6,869 bases of DNA from Streptomyces sp. NRRL WC-3549 (lineage in GTDB: Bacteria; Actinomycetota; Actinomycetes; Streptomycetales; Streptomycetaceae): assembly GCF_000721935.1 (NCBI RefSeq), contig NZ_KL585398.1, forward strand, positions 87,685 to 94,553, in the 5' to 3' direction. Under the pieces are notes generated by a model. That model was not told the DNA's origin, searched no databases, and saw only the letters and a list, made by a program, of their open reading frames with translations. Positions within the stretch are counted from its first letter, which is position 1. Every line of letters begins with the position of its first letter. The translations under genes and the position numbers were made by a program. Positions 5,853-6,869 of the stretch are shown one piece after another.

Positions 5853-6869
5853 TCAGAGACCCAGCTCGACCTCGAACTCACCCGCTTCGAGGATCGCCTT
5901 GACCGTGGTCAGGTAACGGGCGGCGTCCGCGCCGTCCACCAGACGGTGGTCGTAGGAGAGCGACAGGTACGTCATGTCGCGGACACCGATGACGGTGCCC
6001 TCGGCGGTCTCGATGACCGCCGGACGCTTGACGGTGGCACCGATGCCCAGGATGGCCGCCTGGTTCGGCGGCACGATGACGGTGTCGAACAGCGCACCGC
6101 GCGAACCGGTGTTGCTGACCGTGAAGGTGGCGCCGGACATGTCGTCCGGGGTGAGGCCGCCACCACGGGCCTTGCCGGCCAGCTCGGCGGTCTTCTTCGC
6201 GATGCCGGCGATGTTCAGGTCGCCCGCACCCTTGATGACCGGGGTCATCAGACCCTTCTCGGCGTCCACGGCGATGCCGATGTTCTCCGAGTCGAAGTAC
6301 GTGATGGTGCCCTCGTCCTCGTTGATCCGGGCGTTGACGACCGGGTGGGCCTTCAGCGCCTGGGCCGCCGCCTTCACGAAGAACGGCATCGGGGACAGCT
6401 TGACGCCCTCACGGGCGGCGAAGGCGGCCTTCGCCTGGCTGCGCAGCTTCATCAGCTTCGTGATGTCGACCTCGACGACCGTGGTCAGCTGGGCCTGCGA
6501 GTGCAGCGCCTTCATCATGTTCTCGCCGATGACCTTGCGCATGCGGGTCATCTTGACCGTCTGACCGCGCAGCGGGGACGCCTCCAGCTTCGGCGCCTTC
6601 GAGGCTGCCGGAGCGGCCGCGGCGGCCGGAGCCGGGGCCGGGGCGGCCGCGGCGGCCTTGGCGGCCTCCGCGGCGTCGACGACGTCCTGCTTGCGGATGC
6701 GGCCACCGACACCGGTGCCCTTGACCGCGCCCAGGTCGACGCCGTTCTCGGCGGCGAGCTTGCGGACCAGCGGCGTGACGTACGCACCGTCGTCGGCGGC
6801 GGACGCGGCCGGTGCGGCCGGGGCCGGAGCGGCGGCGGGCTGGGCGGCGGGTGCCGCCGGGGCCGGAGC
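5853..6869 (-). CDS. sucB: Dihydrolipoamide acyltransferase (E2), C-terminal part
   Basis: The last 338 codons of an E2 whose start and lipoyl domain(s) lie beyond the right edge. It transfers the acyl group from E2-bound dihydrolipoamide to CoA. Visible order: an Ala/Pro-rich flexible linker (visible residues 1-25); a peripheral-subunit-binding domain (about 30-65), TPLVRKLAAENGVDL to GTGVGGRIRKQDV; a second Ala/Pro linker (about 69-93); and the catalytic core (about 98-338). The core ends with SNTGSRGALFDTVIVPP and the active-site motif DHRLVDG; its catalytic His is encoded at 5946-5948 and its Asp at 5934-5936. The frame is open to the window edge, so the internal ATG at 6551 is not the start. 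The protein is usually annotated as SucB in actinobacteria. There the same E2 type is known to serve pyruvate dehydrogenase together with AceE, and also 2-oxoglutarate dehydrogenation with the OdhA/Kgd fusion protein, so aceF is an equally fair name. The nearby aceE favours a pyruvate role. Confidence 0.94.
   Translation of the reverse strand, partial: APAPAAPAAQPAAAPAPAAPAASAADDGAYVTPLVRKLAAENGVDLGAVKGTGVGGRIRKQDVVDAAEAAKAAAAAPAPAPAAAAAPAASKAPKLEASPLRGQTVKMTRMRKVIGENMMKALHSQAQLTTVVEVDITKLMKLRSQAKAAFAAREGVKLSPMPFFVKAAAQALKAHPVVNARINEDEGTITYFDSENIGIAVDAEKGLMTPVIKGAGDLNIAGIAKKTAELAGKARGGGLTPDDMSGATFTVSNTGSRGALFDTVIVPPNQAAILGIGATVKRPAVIETAEGTVIGVRDMTYLSLSYDHRLVDGADAARYLTTVKAILEAGEFEVELGL
6613..6657. 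repeat. Direct repeat encoding the E2 Ala/Pro linker
   Basis: The 15-mer gcggccgcggcggcc occurs at 6613-6627 and again at 6643-6657, a 30-bp period that keeps the reading frame. It encodes part of the alanine/proline-rich linker between the subunit-binding domain and the catalytic core. Such linkers tolerate gain or loss of units, so its length may vary between strains. Confidence 0.6.

Noticed and set aside
5835..5855. tRNA-like T-arm sequence (GGTTCGAGCC).
   Set aside because: The flanking bases do not form the T stem, and no anticodon or acceptor arms can be built around it. It is chance similarity just downstream of the E2 stop.
6549..6551. Start of the E2 gene at the internal ATG.
   Set aside because: The frame stays open upstream to the window edge and encodes a subunit-binding domain and Ala/Pro linkers, so this is an internal methionine.

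Overview
The window is very GC-rich (roughly 70% or more by eye) with strong third-position GC. The gene families and their arrangement point to an actinomycete, most likely Streptomyces. Supporting evidence is a homodimeric AceE-type pyruvate dehydrogenase E1, an actinobacterial E2 with Ala/Pro linkers, GC-rich hairpin terminators without long U-tracts, and a TAGAGT -10 box. I saw no in-frame TTA codon.

All five genes lie on the minus strand, so transcription runs from high to low coordinates. The right edge (5853-6869) holds the C-terminal 338 residues of a dihydrolipoamide acyltransferase, the E2 of 2-oxoacid dehydrogenase complexes (sucB/aceF type). It ends at a strong 17-bp hairpin (5765-5805). 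Next is a small GntR/FCD-family regulator (5062-5685), then a 267-bp gap carrying a good promoter with a 15-bp palindrome inside it, then complete aceE (2125-4794). A 14-bp perfect hairpin (2058-2090) follows aceE. Beyond an AT-rich upstream segment lies a family-2 glycosyltransferase with a TarS/TarP-like layout (229-1887). The left edge (1-180) holds the first 60 codons of a YafY/WYL-type HTH regulator.

E1 (AceE) decarboxylates pyruvate and acetylates the lipoyl groups of E2. E2 passes the acetyl group to CoA, and E3 (not in the window) reoxidises the lipoyl groups. In actinobacteria this type of E2 is known to be shared between pyruvate and 2-oxoglutarate dehydrogenation. The GntR-type gene between E2 and E1, with a palindrome in the aceE promoter, suggests local control of pyruvate flux. 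That control is inferred. The glycosyltransferase and the WYL regulator appear unrelated to the dehydrogenase genes.

This is mostly ordinary core metabolism. I see no CRISPR array, mobile element, phage gene or RNA gene, and nothing that clearly amounts to a new system. The points most worth a second look are the operator/promoter arrangement upstream of aceE, the regulator's altered metal-ligand position, and the AT-rich inverted-repeat cluster upstream of the glycosyltransferase.
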